64,000 nucleotides of DNA from an uncultured Lentibacter sp. (GCF_937123735.1 NZ_CAKZKL010000010.1:186001-250000); one strand, 5' to 3'. Shown: positions 53,855 through 63,029, counted from the first letter of the stretch. A program made the numbers and translations. Notes: generated by a model from the letters alone, not told the origin.

Positions 53855-55384
53855 ATGGGCGGCAAGGATCTTGTTGTGGTGCTGGGCGATCAGCTCAGTC
53901 ACGGGCTGAGCGCTCTCAAAGCCTCTTCGCCAAAACAAGCGATTGTGGTGATGGCCGAGGTGGCAGAGGAAGCCGGCTATGTGAACCATCACCAGAAAAA
54001 ACTCGCGTTCGTTTTCTCCGCCATGCGCCATTTCGCCCTAGAGCTACGCGCTGCTGGCTGGGAGGTTGTCTATCACAGGTTGGACGATCCGCACACGGCG
54101 CCAGACCTGCCCCAACAGGTGAGGGGCCTGCTGGCGCAGGATGGACGCTTCGCGCGTGTGCTCATGACGCAGGCGGGCGAGCAGCGCCTGGCGGCGGCCT
54201 TTGACGCAGCGGCCAAGCACTGGCCGGTGCCCCTGAGTGTCTTGCCTGACAAGCGCTTTCTGGCCAGCCATGCCGATTTTGCCAATTGGGCCGAGGGGCG
54301 CAAACAGTTGCGGATGGAATATTTCTACCGGGAAATGCGGCGCAAGACCGGGTTGCTCATGCAGGGAGATCAACCAGAAGGCGGACAGTGGAATTTTGAT
54401 GCTGACAACCGCAAAGCCGCCAAACCCGATCTGTTCATGCCCGAACCGCCCCGCACACAGCCGGATGCCATCACCCAAGAGGTGCTGGAAATGGTGGCCC
54501 AAACGCGCGGCGCGCATTTTGGCCAGCTTTTGCCGTTTTGGTTTGCGGTTGACCGCGCCGGGGCGTTGGAGGCTTTGGAGTATTTTGCCAGCGAGGCCCT
54601 GCCACGCTTTGGAGATTATCAGGACGCCATGCTGCGCGGCCAGCCGTTTCTTTATCATTCGGTGCTGGCACAATATATCAACATTGGACTGCTGGAGCCT
54701 TTGGAGGTGTGCCGGCGCGTAGAGCGGGCTTATTATGAAGGCCAGGCCCCTTTGAATGCGGTGGAAGGATTTATCCGTCAGATCATTGGTTGGCGCGAAT
54801 ATATGCGCGGGATCTACTGGTTAAACCCGGAGGGGTATACAGATCAAAACCACCTTGGGGCCACACGCCCATTGCCAGATTTTTACTGGACGGGAAAAAC
54901 CGATATGGCCTGTATGGCAGCGGCCATTGGCCAGACCATCGAACACGCCTATGCGCATCATATCCAACGGCTCATGGTGACCGGAAATTTCGCCATGTTG
55001 GCGGGGCTTGACCCAAAGGAGGTGCATGAATGGTATCTGGCGGTTTATGCGGATGCTTACGAATGGGTCGAGGCGCCCAATGTGATTGGTATGAGCCAAT
55101 TCGCCGATGGCGGCTTTTTAGGCTCAAAGCCCTATGCGGCCAGCGGCAATTATATCAATAAAATGTCTGATTATTGCGCTGAGTGCCGCTACAGCGTGAG
55201 CCAGAAGACCGGTGACGGCGCTTGCCCGTTCAATGCGCTGTACTGGGATTTTCTGGCGCGCAATGAAGACAAGCTGCGAGGCAATCCGCGCCTCGGCCAG
55301 ATGTATGCAACCTGGGGGCGGATGAGCGTGGAAAAGCGCGAGGACTACCGCGCGAGTGCTGCGGCTTTTCTGGAAAGCTTGTAA
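53855..55384 (+). CDS. FeS-type bacterial (6-4) photolyase / cryptochrome (PhrB/CryB-like)
   Basis: The 509-aa flavoprotein belongs to the FeS-BCP group of photolyases (PhrB of Agrobacterium, CryB of Rhodobacter). The 4Fe-4S ligand cysteines lie at 353, 441, 444 and 457 (CMAAA, CAEC, CPFN), the spacing of PhrB shifted by three residues. These enzymes repair (6-4) photoproducts with FAD and 6,7-dimethyl-8-ribityllumazine; CryB also affects photosynthesis gene expression. The gene is coupled by TAATG to a DUF2256 gene. The start follows GGGGGAGA. Confidence 0.93.
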   Translation: MGGKDLVVVLGDQLSHGLSALKASSPKQAIVVMAEVAEEAGYVNHHQKKLAFVFSAMRHFALELRAAGWEVVYHRLDDPHTAPDLPQQVRGLLAQDGRFARVLMTQAGEQRLAAAFDAAAKHWPVPLSVLPDKRFLASHADFANWAEGRKQLRMEYFYREMRRKTGLLMQGDQPEGGQWNFDADNRKAAKPDLFMPEPPRTQPDAITQEVLEMVAQTRGAHFGQLLPFWFAVDRAGALEALEYFASEALPRFGDYQDAMLRGQPFLYHSVLAQYINIGLLEPLEVCRRVERAYYEGQAPLNAVEGFIRQIIGWREYMRGIYWLNPEGYTDQNHLGATRPLPDFYWTGKTDMACMAAAIGQTIEHAYAHHIQRLMVTGNFAMLAGLDPKEVHEWYLAVYADAYEWVEAPNVIGMSQFADGGFLGSKPYAASGNYINKMSDYCAECRYSVSQKTGDGACPFNALYWDFLARNEDKLRGNPRLGQMYATWGRMSVEKREDYRASAAAFLESL

Positions 55385-55524
55385 TGCGCAAGAAATCTGA
55401 TCTGCCACAAAAGGACTGCGCCGCCTGTGGCCGCCCGTTCAGCTGGCGTAAGAAATGGGCCAAGGTCTGGGAGGACGTGCGGTATTGCTCAGAGCGCTGC
55501 AAAAGGGAGGGGCGGCGCAAATGA
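55384..55524 (+). CDS. DUF2256 small zinc-ribbon-like protein
   Basis: A 46-aa basic protein with two Cys pairs, CAACGRPF (Cys12, Cys15) and YCSERCKR (Cys35, Cys39), and the core FSWRKKWAKVWEDV, which is the DUF2256 family pattern. Four Cys could bind one zinc. The A of its ATG is the last base of the photolyase stop (TAATG), so it is coupled to photolyase translation. DUF2256 is frequently found beside cryptochrome/photolyase genes; no function is established. Confidence 0.88.
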   Translation: MRKKSDLPQKDCAACGRPFSWRKKWAKVWEDVRYCSERCKREGRRK

Positions 55525-55579
55525 GCCGTTGCCTTAGGGCTGCTCTGCGATAGGCTGCACCGAAAATGGGAGATAAGTC

Positions 55580-56416
55580 ATGAAACTACTGCGCGTTGGA
55601 CCCGTCGGTGGCGAAAAACCAGCCTGTCTTGATGCGGATGGCCTGCTCAGAGACCTCAGCGGCGTTGCGGCTGATTTTGAGGGGGAAGGTGTTTCTCTGG
55701 AGGCGCTGGAAAAGATCAAAGCGCTAGATTTGGGCAGCTTGCCAGTTGTGCAGGGAGAACCGCGGATTGGGGCGGCTCTTGCGCGCGTGGAGACGTTTTA
55801 CGCCATTGGTCTGAACTATGCGCAACACGCGGCCGAGGCCGGTATGGCACCGCCGAAAGAGCCTATCCTGTTCAACAAATCGGCGTCTTGCCTGGCTGGG
55901 CCCAATGATCCTCTGACCTTGCCCAAGGGCAGCGCAAAGAGTGACTGGGAAGTGGAGCTGGGGGTGGTGATCGGCAAACGGGCGCAGAATGTGAGCGTGA
56001 CGGAGGCGCTTCACTATGTGGCGGGCTATTGTGTGATCAATGATCTTTCGGAGCGCGCCTATCAGATCGAGCGCGGCGGGCAGTGGACCAAGGGAAAATC
56101 TGCCCCCGGTTTTGGCCCCATCGGACCCTATCTTGTGACGGCGGATGAAATTGCGGACCCGCAAGCGCTTGGCCTGAGGCTAAGCCTGAACGGAGAGACG
56201 GTGCAGGACAATTTCACATCGGACATGATTTTCTCTGTGGCCGAGATCATTGCGCATATGAGCGAATTCATGGCGCTGGTGCCCGGCGACGTTATTGCCA
56301 CGGGCACGCCGGAGGGCGTTGGCATGGGCATGACGCCACAACGCTTCTTGCAGGTGGGCGATGTCATGGAGCTTGAGATTGACGGGCTTGGAAAGCAGCG
56401 CACCGAGGTGATTTAG
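55580..56416 (+). CDS. Fumarylacetoacetate hydrolase family protein
   Basis: The 278-aa FAH-fold hydrolase/isomerase/decarboxylase has the metal-binding E-x-E-L motif WEVELGVVIGK (about residue 132) with FNKSASCLAGPND before it and the ending GTPEGVGMGM. Members cleave C-C bonds in acylpyruvates or decarboxylate oxo acids, so the substrate is open (ureidoglycolate lyase-like and acylpyruvase are both possible). GGGAG precedes the ATG. It is followed by a double hairpin and convergent grxD. Confidence 0.87.
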   Translation: MKLLRVGPVGGEKPACLDADGLLRDLSGVAADFEGEGVSLEALEKIKALDLGSLPVVQGEPRIGAALARVETFYAIGLNYAQHAAEAGMAPPKEPILFNKSASCLAGPNDPLTLPKGSAKSDWEVELGVVIGKRAQNVSVTEALHYVAGYCVINDLSERAYQIERGGQWTKGKSAPGFGPIGPYLVTADEIADPQALGLRLSLNGETVQDNFTSDMIFSVAEIIAHMSEFMALVPGDVIATGTPEGVGMGMTPQRFLQVGDVMELEIDGLGKQRTEVI

Positions 56417-56440
56417 GAACTGGTGATCTGAAAAAGCGGA

Positions 56441-56526
56441 ACGCGGCCAAAGGGCCGCGTGCAGGTTGGTTTGGATGAGGGGCGCTGCCCCTCAAACTCC
56501 CCGGGATATTTTTGGCAAAAAGAAAG
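56441..56526 (+). repeat. Double hairpin plus recurrent GATATTTTTGG motif
   Basis: ACGCGGCC-AAAG-GGCCGCGT (56441-56460), then GAGGGGC-GCT-GCCCCTC (56477-56493), then CTCCCCGGGATATTTTTGG followed by CAAAAAGAAAGG (to 56526). It lies in the 112-nt space between convergent genes and likely ends transcription of the FAH gene. It shares layout and core with the element at 51042-51120. Confidence 0.75.
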
Positions 56527-56528
56527 GC

Positions 56529-56891
56529 TTAGGCGTTGGCTTCGCGGATTTTGTCGGCGGCCTCTTTGTTGTAGGGGATGCCGCTGTCTTCAAAGAGGGT
56601 GTCAAGTTCGCCTGACAGGGTCATTTCGGTGATGATATCACAGCCGCCCACGAACTCGCCTTTCACATAGAGCTGGGGCACGGTGGGCCAGTCGGAGTAA
56701 TCTTTCACGCCCTGACGGATGGCCTCATCGGCGAGGACGTTGATATCCTGATACTCCACGCCCATGAAGTTGAGCACCCCGGCGACACGCGAGGAGAAGC
56801 CGCATTGGGGCATTTCCTTGGTGCCTTTCATGTAGAGCACGACGGCGTTGGATTTTACGGTTTCATCGATCTGGGATTTTACGTCGCTCAT
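56529..56891 (-). CDS. grxD: Monothiol glutaredoxin GrxD
   Basis: The 120-aa CGFS-type glutaredoxin has KGTKEMPQCGFSS (Cys about residue 30), the WPTVPQLYVKGEFVGG glutathione-binding segment and GGCDI. CGFS glutaredoxins bind a 2Fe-2S cluster with glutathione and work with BolA, here the neighbour 11 nt upstream. Role: iron-sulfur cluster carriage and iron homeostasis in the cytoplasm. Confidence 0.96.
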   Translation of the reverse strand: MSDVKSQIDETVKSNAVVLYMKGTKEMPQCGFSSRVAGVLNFMGVEYQDINVLADEAIRQGVKDYSDWPTVPQLYVKGEFVGGCDIITEMTLSGELDTLFEDSGIPYNKEAADKIREANA

Positions 56892-56902
56892 TTGGGTCTC
56901 GC

Positions 56903-57139
56903 TTAATCAGGGGCTTTTGTTGTGAGGGCGAGCGCGTGCAGCTCACCGTTGGGGCCGTCCATTTTGCCTTTGAGGGCGGCATAGACAGCGCGTTGTTGTT
57001 GCACACGGTTCTTGCCACGAAAGCTCTCGTCAACGATCATCGCGGACATGTGCACACCATCGTCGCCTGAGACGGTGATTTGGGCGTCCGGAAAGGCGGC
57101 CCGCAGGATTGTGTGAAGCTCGTCAGCAAAGATCGCCAT
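56903..57139 (-). CDS. BolA family protein
   Basis: The 78-aa protein has the BolA fold: helix LHTILRAAFPDAQITVSGDDGVHMSAMIVDESFRGKNRVQQQRAVYAAL and a conserved His in GVHMSA (about residue 29). It forms heterodimers with CGFS glutaredoxins, which is supported by its position before grxD. It lies downstream of purL (63-nt gap). Confidence 0.94.
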   Translation of the reverse strand: MAIFADELHTILRAAFPDAQITVSGDDGVHMSAMIVDESFRGKNRVQQQRAVYAALKGKMDGPNGELHALALTTKAPD

Positions 57140-57202
57140 TGGTGTCTCCCGGTGTCATCTTTGGAAAAGATGTAAGCATGGTGGCGCTGTTGCGCAAGCG
57201 GC

Positions 57203-59368
57203 TTAGGCGAAGCTTTCGGCAAAGCTTGTGCGATAGAGCTGTGCCAGTTCGCTGAGCGGGGCGCTGCTGGTGCCAAAGCTCACTGTCTGGCCACCGAACT
57301 TGCCGACGCTGGCAATGGGAACGCCGGCGCGGGCGGCGGCGAGCATAAGCGCCTCGGCCTGATCAAAGTTGCAGGCGACGAGGTAGCGGGCCTGGTCTTC
57401 GCCAAAGAGCTCCTGGGTGTTCTCGCTGTCGATTTGCACGCCGATTTCGGAGCCTTCAGCCATTTCGAACGCGGCAAGCGCCAGGCCGCCGTCGGAGAGA
57501 TCCAGGCAGGCTGTGATCCAGGCGTGATGGGCGCGGATGAAATCTCCGTTGCGTTGCTCGGCGGCGAGATCCACGGGCGGGGCATCGCCTTCGGCGCGGT
57601 TGAAAACCTCGGCCAGGAGGGCGGATTGGCCAAGGTGGCCTTCGGTATCGCCGATCAGCAAGGCGACATGGCCCTCGCGGGCGCGCCCCAGAATGGCCTT
57701 TTCAGCGCTCTCGATCAGCCCGACGGCGGCGATGGTCGGGGTGGGCAGGATGGCTGTGCCGTCGGTCTCGTTGTAGAGGCTGACGTTTCCGGACACGATG
57801 GGCATGTCCAGGGCGGCGACGGCTTTGCCGATGCCTTTGATGGCACCGACGAATTGCCCCATGATTTCGGGTTTCTCCGGATTGCCGAAGTTGAGGTTGT
57901 CTGTGCTTGCGAGAGGCTTGGCGCCGCAAGCTGTGAGATTGCGGTAAGCTTCAGCCACGGCCTGCGCGCCGCCCATTTCCGGATTGGCCTTGACGTAGCG
58001 GGGCGTGACATCGGAGGTGAAGGCCAGCAGCTTCTCGCTGCCATGCACGCGGATGACGCCTGCTCCAAAGCCGGGTGTGCGCAGGGTATCGGCCATGACC
58101 ATCGTGTCATATTGCTCATAGATCCACTGTTTGCCCGTGTAGTTGGGCGACGCCAGCAGCGCGCGCAGACCGTCGATGGGGTCAATCTGGGGGACATCCT
58201 CGTTGGTCAGCGGCGCGGGGCGCGGGGTCTGCACCCATGGGCGGTCATACTCGGGGGCAGAGCCCGAGAGCGTGGCCAGTGGCAGATCGGCCTTGAGCTC
58301 GTTGCCGTGCATAATGATGAAGCGGTCTTCTGCAATGGTTTCGCCGACAATGGCAAAATCCAGATCCCATTTCTCAAAGACCGCGCGGGCCTCGGCCTCA
58401 AGCGCGGGGTTGAGCACCATGAGCATCCGCTCCTGAGACTCCGAGAGCATCATCTCATAGGCGGTCATATTGGCTTCGCGCTGCGGCACGTTGTCCAGCT
58501 GAAGGCGCACGCCAAGGCCGCCCTTATCGCCCATTTCAACCGCCGAGCACGTCAGGCCGGCGGCCCCCATGTCTTGAATGGAGATCACCGCGCCGGTGGC
58601 CATGAGCTCAAGGGTGGCCTCCATCAGGCGTTTTTCGGTGAAGGGATCACCAACCTGCACGGTGGGGCGCTTCTCCTCGATGCTGTCGTCAAACTCGGCC
58701 GAGGCCATGGTGGCGCCGCCGACACCGTCACGGCCGGTCTTGGCCCCAAGATAGACCACGGGCATTCCAACGCCTGAGGCCGCAGAGTAAAAGATCTTGT
58801 CAGCATCGGCCAATCCGGCCGCAAAGGCATTGACGAGGCAATTGCCGTTATAGGCCGGATCAAAGCGCACTTCACCGCCCACTGTGGGCACGCCGAAGCA
58901 GTTGCCATAGCCGCCGATCCCTTCAACCACACCATGCACAAGCTGGCGGGTTTTGGGGTGGTCTTTCTCGCCAAAGCTCAAAGAGTTCATCGCGGCAATC
59001 GGGCGCGCGCCCATGGTGAAGACATCACGCAAAATTCCGCCCACGCCCGTCGCCGCCCCCTGATAGGGCTCGATGTAGCTGGGGTGATTGTGACTCTCCA
59101 TTTTGAAGATCACCGCCTGCCCATCGCCAATATCCACCACGCCGGCGTTTTCGCCCGGACCGCAGATAACCTGAGGCCCTGAGGTGGGCAGGGTGCGCAG
59201 CCATTTTTTGGAGGATTTGTAAGAACAATGCTCATTCCACATGGCCGAGAAAATGCCCAGTTCCGTGAAGCTGGGCGTGCGGCCAATGATTTCCAGAATG
59301 CGCTGGTATTCCTCGGGCGAAAGACCGTGGGCTTCGATCAGGTCTTGGGTGATGGCTGGCTCGGTCAT
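57203..59368 (-). CDS. purL: Phosphoribosylformylglycinamidine synthase subunit PurL (small type)
   Basis: The 721-aa synthetase converts FGAR + ATP + Gln-derived ammonia to FGAM in purine synthesis. It is the short form, which needs PurS and PurQ (not in the window). Blocks seen are [13 protein letters not shown] (about residue 36), [10 protein letters not shown], the [11 protein letters not shown] motif and [11 protein letters not shown] near the C-terminal half. The start at 59368 (MTEPAITQ) follows the family N-terminus; the frame extends 74 codons upstream without support. Confidence 0.97.
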   Translation of the reverse strand: MTEPAITQDLIEAHGLSPEEYQRILEIIGRTPSFTELGIFSAMWNEHCSYKSSKKWLRTLPTSGPQVICGPGENAGVVDIGDGQAVIFKMESHNHPSYIEPYQGAATGVGGILRDVFTMGARPIAAMNSLSFGEKDHPKTRQLVHGVVEGIGGYGNCFGVPTVGGEVRFDPAYNGNCLVNAFAAGLADADKIFYSAASGVGMPVVYLGAKTGRDGVGGATMASAEFDDSIEEKRPTVQVGDPFTEKRLMEATLELMATGAVISIQDMGAAGLTCSAVEMGDKGGLGVRLQLDNVPQREANMTAYEMMLSESQERMLMVLNPALEAEARAVFEKWDLDFAIVGETIAEDRFIIMHGNELKADLPLATLSGSAPEYDRPWVQTPRPAPLTNEDVPQIDPIDGLRALLASPNYTGKQWIYEQYDTMVMADTLRTPGFGAGVIRVHGSEKLLAFTSDVTPRYVKANPEMGGAQAVAEAYRNLTACGAKPLASTDNLNFGNPEKPEIMGQFVGAIKGIGKAVAALDMPIVSGNVSLYNETDGTAILPTPTIAAVGLIESAEKAILGRAREGHVALLIGDTEGHLGQSALLAEVFNRAEGDAPPVDLAAEQRNGDFIRAHHAWITACLDLSDGGLALAAFEMAEGSEIGVQIDSENTQELFGEDQARYLVACNFDQAEALMLAAARAGVPIASVGKFGGQTVSFGTSSAPLSELAQLYRTSFAESFA

Positions 59369-59388
59369 GGCGAAAGTCCTAGTGTGGC

Positions 59389-59412
59389 AGAGGGGACGGG
59401 GTTTGCCCCTCT
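59389..59412 (-). promoter_or_regulatory. Hairpin in purL leader
   Basis: AGAGGGG (59389-59395) and CCCCTCT (59406-59412) can pair around a 10-nt loop, 20 nt upstream of the purL start on its template leader. It has no T-tract toward purL. It might affect translation; no known riboswitch pattern (purine or otherwise) is recognised. The rest of the 266-nt space between purL and the next gene shows nothing I can identify. Confidence 0.3.
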
Positions 59413-59634
59413 CATAGGACAAGCCTGCGCAATGTAAAAGATGAAAGCTGCGTTTTCTGTGTTCGTTTCCATGGCTGTTGCGCGCAGAATTGCTGGGCAA
59501 GCCGGGATGAGGAGCGGTTCTGGACGCGCAGGGGGTGCCCCGGCCGTGCAGGCCGCCACATCCGCCCCAAAGCGCGGCTTGACGGCGCATGGATTATCGC
59601 TTTCTGATGGAGGCGAAATCATTGGGGGCCGCGC

Positions 59635-60648
59635 GTGTATCATAATCCATATATCGGGACAGAGCTTGAGGACGAAACCCTGTCTGCGGTGCCCTATCCG
59701 AGCATTGATGCGCAGGCACCGCGCCAGATGTTGATGCGCTGCCCTGAAGCCGCGCCGACCCCCCTTGTCTCGCTGGGGGCTTTTGGGGGGGCTGGCGCTG
59801 TTTTTGTCAAAGACGAACGCAGCCGGATGGGGCTGGGCAGCTTCAAAGCGCTTGGGGCGGCTTATGTGATTGCCTGTGAAGCGGTGGCCGGGCGCGCCGA
59901 GGGCGCAACCTTTGTCTGCGCCAGCGCGGGCAATCATGGGTTGTCTGTGGCTGCCGGGGCGCAGGCCTTCGGGGCGGCGGCGGTGATCTATCTCAGCCGC
60001 AGTGTGCCGGAAGCTTTTGCCGAGCGGTTGCGCGCCCGTGGGGCCGAGGTGCGCCGGGTGGCGGGCAGTTACGAAGACAGTATGGAGGCTGCGGCCCAAG
60101 CGGCCGCAAGCGAGGGGTTCAAGCTGCTTTCAGACAGTTCCTGGCCGGGATACACGGCCTATCCGCACCGCTTGATGGAGGGGTATCTCGTGATGGCCGC
60201 GGAGGCAGCCGAGGCTATGCCAGCTCCGCCCACACATATTTTCTTGCAGGCGGGCGTGGGGGGCTTGGCAGCCGCCTGTGCCGCCTATTTTCGCAAGGTC
60301 TGGGGGGCGGGACCGCAGATCATTGTGGTGGAGCCAGATGCGGCACCTGCCTTGATTGAAAGCGCCAAGGCGGGGCATTTTGTGCGCACCACCGGGCCTG
60401 TTTCGAGCATGGGGCGGCTGGATTGCAAGGAAGCCTCGTTGATTGCCTTGAAGGGCCTGTTGCGGGACGCTTCGGGCTTTATGACCCTCACAGAGCAAGC
60501 CGCAGAGGCGGCCCTTGGGCCACTTGCGGCGGTGGGTTTGGCCACGACCCCATCAGGGGGTGCGGGGCTGGCAGGAGTGATGCAGATGCCGCCTTTGGGC
60601 CCTGAGGCGCGGGTTCTGGCCATTGTGAGCGAGGGGCCTGAGGCATGA
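59635..60648 (+). CDS. PLP-dependent diaminopropionate ammonia-lyase-like enzyme
   Basis: The 337-aa PLP enzyme of fold type II has the Schiff-base Lys71 in GLGSFKALGAAYV, the phosphate loop SAGNHG (about residue 103) and GGAGL near the C-terminus. The pattern resembles diaminopropionate ammonia-lyase, which makes pyruvate and ammonia from 2,3-diaminopropionate; related threonine/serine dehydratases are alternatives. The length is less than the usual 400. GTG start at 59635. It overlaps the M24 peptidase gene by ATGA. Confidence 0.83.
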   Translation: MYHNPYIGTELEDETLSAVPYPSIDAQAPRQMLMRCPEAAPTPLVSLGAFGGAGAVFVKDERSRMGLGSFKALGAAYVIACEAVAGRAEGATFVCASAGNHGLSVAAGAQAFGAAAVIYLSRSVPEAFAERLRARGAEVRRVAGSYEDSMEAAAQAAASEGFKLLSDSSWPGYTAYPHRLMEGYLVMAAEAAEAMPAPPTHIFLQAGVGGLAAACAAYFRKVWGAGPQIIVVEPDAAPALIESAKAGHFVRTTGPVSSMGRLDCKEASLIALKGLLRDASGFMTLTEQAAEAALGPLAAVGLATTPSGGAGLAGVMQMPPLGPEARVLAIVSEGPEA

Positions 60649-61778
60649 AGCGGGGGTTTGAGCAAGCCGAGTATGAGGCCCGAGTGGCAGCGGCTCAGCT
60701 GGCCATGCAGCAGCATGAGCTTGCGGCGATCTTGCTCACCACCGAGCCGGAGGTGCGGTATTTCACCGGATTTCACACGCGGTTTTGGGAAAGTCCGAGC
60801 CGTCCGTGGTTTGTTGTCTTGCCCCAGAGCGGTGCGCCGATCGCGGTGATTCCCTCGATTGGCGAGGCGCTCATGCGGCGCTGCTGGATTGACGACATTC
60901 GCTGTTGGAGCGCGCCGGACCCTCTGGACGATGGCGTATCGCTGCTCATTGGGACACTGCGCGAGGTGGCCCAAGAGGGCAAGATCGGAGTGCCTTCGGG
61001 GTTGGAAAGCCACTTGAGGATGCCGCTCGCGGATTTTGGCCGCTTGCAGGCGGCGGGGCTGGTTTTTGGGGATGATGCGGGCATTGTGGCGCAGTTGCGC
61101 GCCATCAAGAGCGAAGCAGAGATCGAAAAGATCGCCCGCGCCTGCGCGATTGCCGGACGGGCGTTTGACCGATTGGGCGACGTGGCCCGACAAGGGGCAA
61201 AGCTGGACGCGGTCTTTCGCGGGTTTCAGGGGCTACTGCTGGCTGAGGGGGCTGATTGGGTGCCCTATCTGGCCGGTGGAGCCGGCCCGAAAGGCTATAG
61301 CGATGTGATTTCGCCCGCCGGTCCGCAGGTCTTGGCGATGGGGGATGTGCTGATGTTGGACACCGGCGCTGTTTGGGACGGGTATTTCTGCGATTTTGAT
61401 CGCAATTTCTCGATTGGCTTGCCCGCGCGCCAGGCGGCGCGGCCTTGGAGCCAGCTTCAGGAGGCGGCGCTGGCCGGGTTTGAGGCGGCCCAGCCGGGCG
61501 CCGAGGCGGCCGATGTCTGGAGGGCTATGGCCGCTGTCACCGGCAAGTCTGACACGGCGGGACGGTTGGGCCACGGGTTGGGGATGCAGCTCACGGAGGG
61601 GCTGTCCCTGACGGAAAAAGACCACACCATCCTGGAGCCCGGTATGGTCATCACGCTGGAGCCCGGTGTTGAGACAGGTGATGGCATGATGCTGGTGCAT
61701 GAGGAGAATATTGTGATCCGCGAGGGCGGGGCGCAGATACTGTCGCCCTGGGCCAGTGGGCCTATGCCTGTTTTGTAA
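60645..61778 (+). CDS. M24 family metallopeptidase (Xaa-Pro peptidase-like)
   Basis: The 377-aa protein has the creatinase/prolidase N-domain (about residues 1-140) and the pita-bread catalytic domain with metal ligands in LDTGAVWDGYFCDFDR (two Asp), GHGLG (His), TLEPG and HEENI (two Glu). It is translated together with the upstream ammonia-lyase-like enzyme (ATGA), so an amino-acid or peptide derivative is released and then deaminated. Some relatives hydrolyse ectoine; a peptide substrate is the neutral guess. Confidence 0.88.
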   Translation: MKRGFEQAEYEARVAAAQLAMQQHELAAILLTTEPEVRYFTGFHTRFWESPSRPWFVVLPQSGAPIAVIPSIGEALMRRCWIDDIRCWSAPDPLDDGVSLLIGTLREVAQEGKIGVPSGLESHLRMPLADFGRLQAAGLVFGDDAGIVAQLRAIKSEAEIEKIARACAIAGRAFDRLGDVARQGAKLDAVFRGFQGLLLAEGADWVPYLAGGAGPKGYSDVISPAGPQVLAMGDVLMLDTGAVWDGYFCDFDRNFSIGLPARQAARPWSQLQEAALAGFEAAQPGAEAADVWRAMAAVTGKSDTAGRLGHGLGMQLTEGLSLTEKDHTILEPGMVITLEPGVETGDGMMLVHEENIVIREGGAQILSPWASGPMPVL

Positions 61779-61785
61779 AAAAAAA

Positions 61786-61806
61786 GGCCGAGCGCAAGGC
61801 TCGGCC
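61786..61806 (-). terminator. Intrinsic terminator of the LysR gene
   Basis: On the minus strand, an 8-bp stem GGCCGAGC / GCTCGGCC with a 5-nt loop is followed by about nine T residues. It lies 128 nt past the stop of the LysR gene and only 8 nt past the M24 stop. On the plus strand there is no T-tract, so it serves the LysR side. Confidence 0.8.
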
Positions 61807-61933
61807 GAAGTCCAACAGGGAGGTATGAAAGCGAAGTTAATCGCTGTCACGGGTGATTTAGGGTTTGGGGCTGCGCCGATCAAGGGAAATAATGCCGCAG
61901 GTGCAGCATGGCGGCCATGCAAAGCCTGCATAG

Positions 61934-62851
61934 CTAGTCCGGTTGGGCGGCAAGGTTTTGATTTTTAACCTGTTTACGATAAATTGCGATCTCGTCCTGC
62001 ACGAAATCCCGGAAGGCGCCTATGCGTTTAGACTGCCGCAATTCCTCGGGATAAGCCAAGAAAACAGGGATATCACCGCTGTTGGCCTCCTCAAGCAGGG
62101 GAATCAGATTGGGGAAATCATTGGCGACATAATCGGGCAAGACCCCGATCCCGAGGTCATGCAGCACCGCTTGCAGCACGCCAAAGTAGTTGTTGACGGT
62201 GAGCAAGGAGTCCAGCTCGTGGCTCATCAGGTGATTGACCATACTGGCCGCCGCCCCCACCTGTGTGGAGCGCACATTCTGGCAGATCAGACGATGCTGC
62301 GCGAGATCTTGCAGCCGCTCGGGGCGGCCACGCCGGGCAATGTAATCGGGCGTTGCAAAGAGCCGCATACTGACATTCATCAGGCGTTTGCGGATCAGAT
62401 CGGCCTGACTGGGCTCTTTCATTCGGATTGCAACATCTGCCTCGCGCATGGGCAGATCCAGAACCCGCTCTTCGAGCATCAGGTCAATCTTCAGATCGGG
62501 GTATTTTTGATAGAGCCGTGCCAGCCTTGGCGCCAGCCAGAGCGTGCCAAAACCGATGGTCGTGGTGACCCGTAGCTCCCCAAACACCTCTTCTTCGCTG
62601 TCTTTGATGCGCGCTGTGGCCGCATCCAGCCGCTTGATCATGGCGCGGGTGGCGTCAAACAACAATTCGCCCTGCTCGGTGAGGATAAGCCCGCGCGCGT
62701 GGCGGTGAAACAGGGTTGTGTTGAGTGATTCTTCCAACCCGCGCATCTGGCGCGATACGGCTGACTGCGACAGATTGAGCGTCTCGCCGGCATGGGTCAG
62801 GCTGCCTGCGTCTGCGACGGCGTGAAAGATCCTGAGTTTATCCCAATCCAT
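61934..62851 (-). CDS. LysR-family transcriptional regulator
   Basis: The 305-aa regulator has an N-terminal winged helix-turn-helix (about residues 3-62: LRIFHAVADAGSLTHAGETLNLSQSAVSRQ) and a LysR substrate-binding domain (about 88-295). It diverges from an indolepyruvate ferredoxin oxidoreductase gene with an inverted repeat in between and most likely regulates it. It ends toward a T-rich terminator at 61786-61806. Confidence 0.93.
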   Translation of the reverse strand: MDWDKLRIFHAVADAGSLTHAGETLNLSQSAVSRQMRGLEESLNTTLFHRHARGLILTEQGELLFDATRAMIKRLDAATARIKDSEEEVFGELRVTTTIGFGTLWLAPRLARLYQKYPDLKIDLMLEERVLDLPMREADVAIRMKEPSQADLIRKRLMNVSMRLFATPDYIARRGRPERLQDLAQHRLICQNVRSTQVGAAASMVNHLMSHELDSLLTVNNYFGVLQAVLHDLGIGVLPDYVANDFPNLIPLLEEANSGDIPVFLAYPEELRQSKRIGAFRDFVQDEIAIYRKQVKNQNLAAQPD

Positions 62852-62951
62852 GTGCGTAACTTTCTGCTCGAAAACAATATTTATGTGTCATGTTATGACC
62901 AATATCAGAGTAACGTAACGAAATTCCAAGAGTAACGCGAATTTCTGTTTA

Positions 62952-62972
62952 TAGGTCAACTTATTTGACCTA
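62952..62972. promoter_or_regulatory. Candidate operator between LysR and oxidoreductase genes
   Basis: A perfect inverted repeat TAGGTCAA - CTTAT - TTGACCTA covers 62952-62972 in the 178-nt divergent space. It lies about 60 nt before the oxidoreductase start and about 100 nt from the LysR start, where a LysR activator usually binds. The protein that binds it is inferred. Confidence 0.6.
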
Positions 62973-63029
62973 AAATAAGAGCATATTCGCCCTATATGGG
63001 CGCTATCATCGGGTGAGGGGAGGCGCGCT

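Noticed and set aside
53797..54204. Plus-strand frame starting in the 12-bp repeats (MAACMASCMATC...)
   Set aside because: It runs into the photolyase gene in another frame, and its start is created by the repeats. A translated leader peptide cannot be excluded but there is no support.
59389..59634. Purine riboswitch upstream of purL
   Set aside because: A single short hairpin is present, but no junction or loop pattern of a purine riboswitch can be seen.
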